Assembly: GCA_913060595.1 (NCBI GenBank)
Contig: CAJXSA010000066.1
Span: 1-13,072, forward strand
DNA length: 13,072 bases
Origin: an uncultured Ignavibacteria bacterium
Lineage (GTDB): Bacteria; Bacteroidota; Ignavibacteria; SZUA-365
Reading direction: 5' to 3'
This document shows positions 12,719 to 13,072 of the stretch, piece by piece (the stretch's first letter is position 1; each line of letters begins with the position of its first letter). The notes under the pieces are model-generated. The model ran no database searches, was not told the DNA's origin, and saw only the letters and a program-made list of their open reading frames with translations. Made by a program: the position numbers and the translations under genes.

Positions 12719-13060
12719 ATGCCATCCATGATGCCGCGGATCAAGTTCCGCTCTCTTCCACTCCAGGTGCTGCTGTTCATCGTTACATTCGGGATTTACG
12801 GACTGTACTGGTTCTACGTCACAGCGGTGGAGATGCGCGACGCGACCGGAGATCACGACAGTTCCCCCGGACTGTGGCTCGTCCTGATGTTTATTCCATT
12901 CGGTTCGCTGTTTGCGACGTATTTTTATTCCGCTCTTTACGAAAAATGGAGCAACGACTCCTTCAACCGTTGGCTCCTTTGGGTAATTTGGATTATTTTT
13001 TCGCCTGCCGTCTGGTTCATTGTGCAGAGTGAGCTGAACAAGCGCTCAACGTATCACTGA
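12719..13060 (+). CDS. Small DUF4234-like integral membrane protein
   Basis: 113 residues, function unknown. Three hydrophobic segments are visible: about 13-34 (containing V-T-F-G-I-Y-G-L-Y-W-F-Y, the hallmark of DUF4234-type proteins), 52-70 and 84-104. Polar loops with D/E/R/K separate them, and the tail S-E-L-N-K-R-S-T-Y-H is charged. T-G-A-G-G lies 7 bases before the ATG at 12719; M4 and M5 are alternative starts. The gap from the PD40/OmpA stop is 43 bases with no terminator visible, so it is likely co-transcribed with that gene. Only 12 bases remain after the stop, so any downstream partner is outside the window. Confidence 0.8.
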   Translation: MPSMMPRIKFRSLPLQVLLFIVTFGIYGLYWFYVTAVEMRDATGDHDSSPGLWLVLMFIPFGSLFATYFYSALYEKWSNDSFNRWLLWVIWIIFSPAVWFIVQSELNKRSTYH

Positions 13061-13072
13061 CGGTCGACATCC

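Noticed and set aside
1..13072. Mobile elements, CRISPR arrays, tRNA or rRNA genes, toxin-antitoxin or defence cassettes
   Set aside because: I looked on both strands and found no transposase, integrase, spaced direct repeats, cloverleaf-like segments or toxin-antitoxin gene pairs. The stem-loops seen are terminators, leader structures or operator-like repeats.

Overview
The window holds one partial gene, eleven complete protein genes and several regulatory signals. I see no RNA genes, insertion sequences, phage genes, CRISPR arrays or recognisable defence modules. The DNA is GC-rich (roughly 55-60% by eye). Four things point to the Bacteroidota or their FCB relatives (Ignavibacteriota, Kapabacteria, Rhodothermota-like): a secreted protein with a type IX secretion system (T9SS) C-terminal sorting domain; a PD40-propeller/OmpA protein of PorE-like layout; a lipoprotein whose Cys is followed by S-D-D-E, which resembles the Bacteroidota lipoprotein export signal; and a near-ideal TTTG / TAnnTTTG promoter ahead of sucD. 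The exact lineage cannot be fixed without a search.

Layout. Left edge: a NifU/IscU-like Fe-S scaffold gene (minus, cut by the window) diverges from sucD (plus), which sits alone between its own promoter and a strong terminator. Bases 1554-2666 (minus): an uncharacterised Cys-rich protein followed by a surface-type CAP-domain lipoprotein. Bases 2823-4687 (minus): an acyl-CoA carboxyltransferase beta subunit and a stand-alone biotin carrier protein, two bases apart, ending in a strong terminator and preceded by a structured leader. Bases 4841-10978 (minus): a tight four-gene run, penicillin-acylase-family hydrolase, SIR2-type deacylase, pyruvate kinase and a multidomain T9SS-exported protein, with gaps of -4, 9 and 13 bases. 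Bases 11149-13060 (plus, divergent): the PD40/OmpA envelope protein and a small DUF4234-like membrane protein. The divergent region between the last two blocks carries an 8-bp inverted repeat plus a related direct copy, a candidate operator.

How the genes may work together. Several products meet at central acyl-CoA metabolism. The carboxyltransferase and biotin carrier act on propionyl- or methylmalonyl-CoA, whose usual fate is succinyl-CoA, the substrate or product of SucD. The SIR2 protein carries the Y-x-x-R pair of sirtuins that remove succinyl-type acyl groups, and it is tightly linked to pyruvate kinase. A second theme is the cell envelope: T9SS cargo, a T9SS-like PD40/OmpA protein, a surface lipoprotein and a membrane-anchored periplasmic hydrolase. 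The window looks like core chromosome with some lineage-specific genes. I found no convincing new multi-gene system. The items most worth follow-up are the Cys-rich unknown at 2193-2666, the structured leader before the carboxyltransferase, the divergent operator repeats, and the odd housekeeping/secretion operon.
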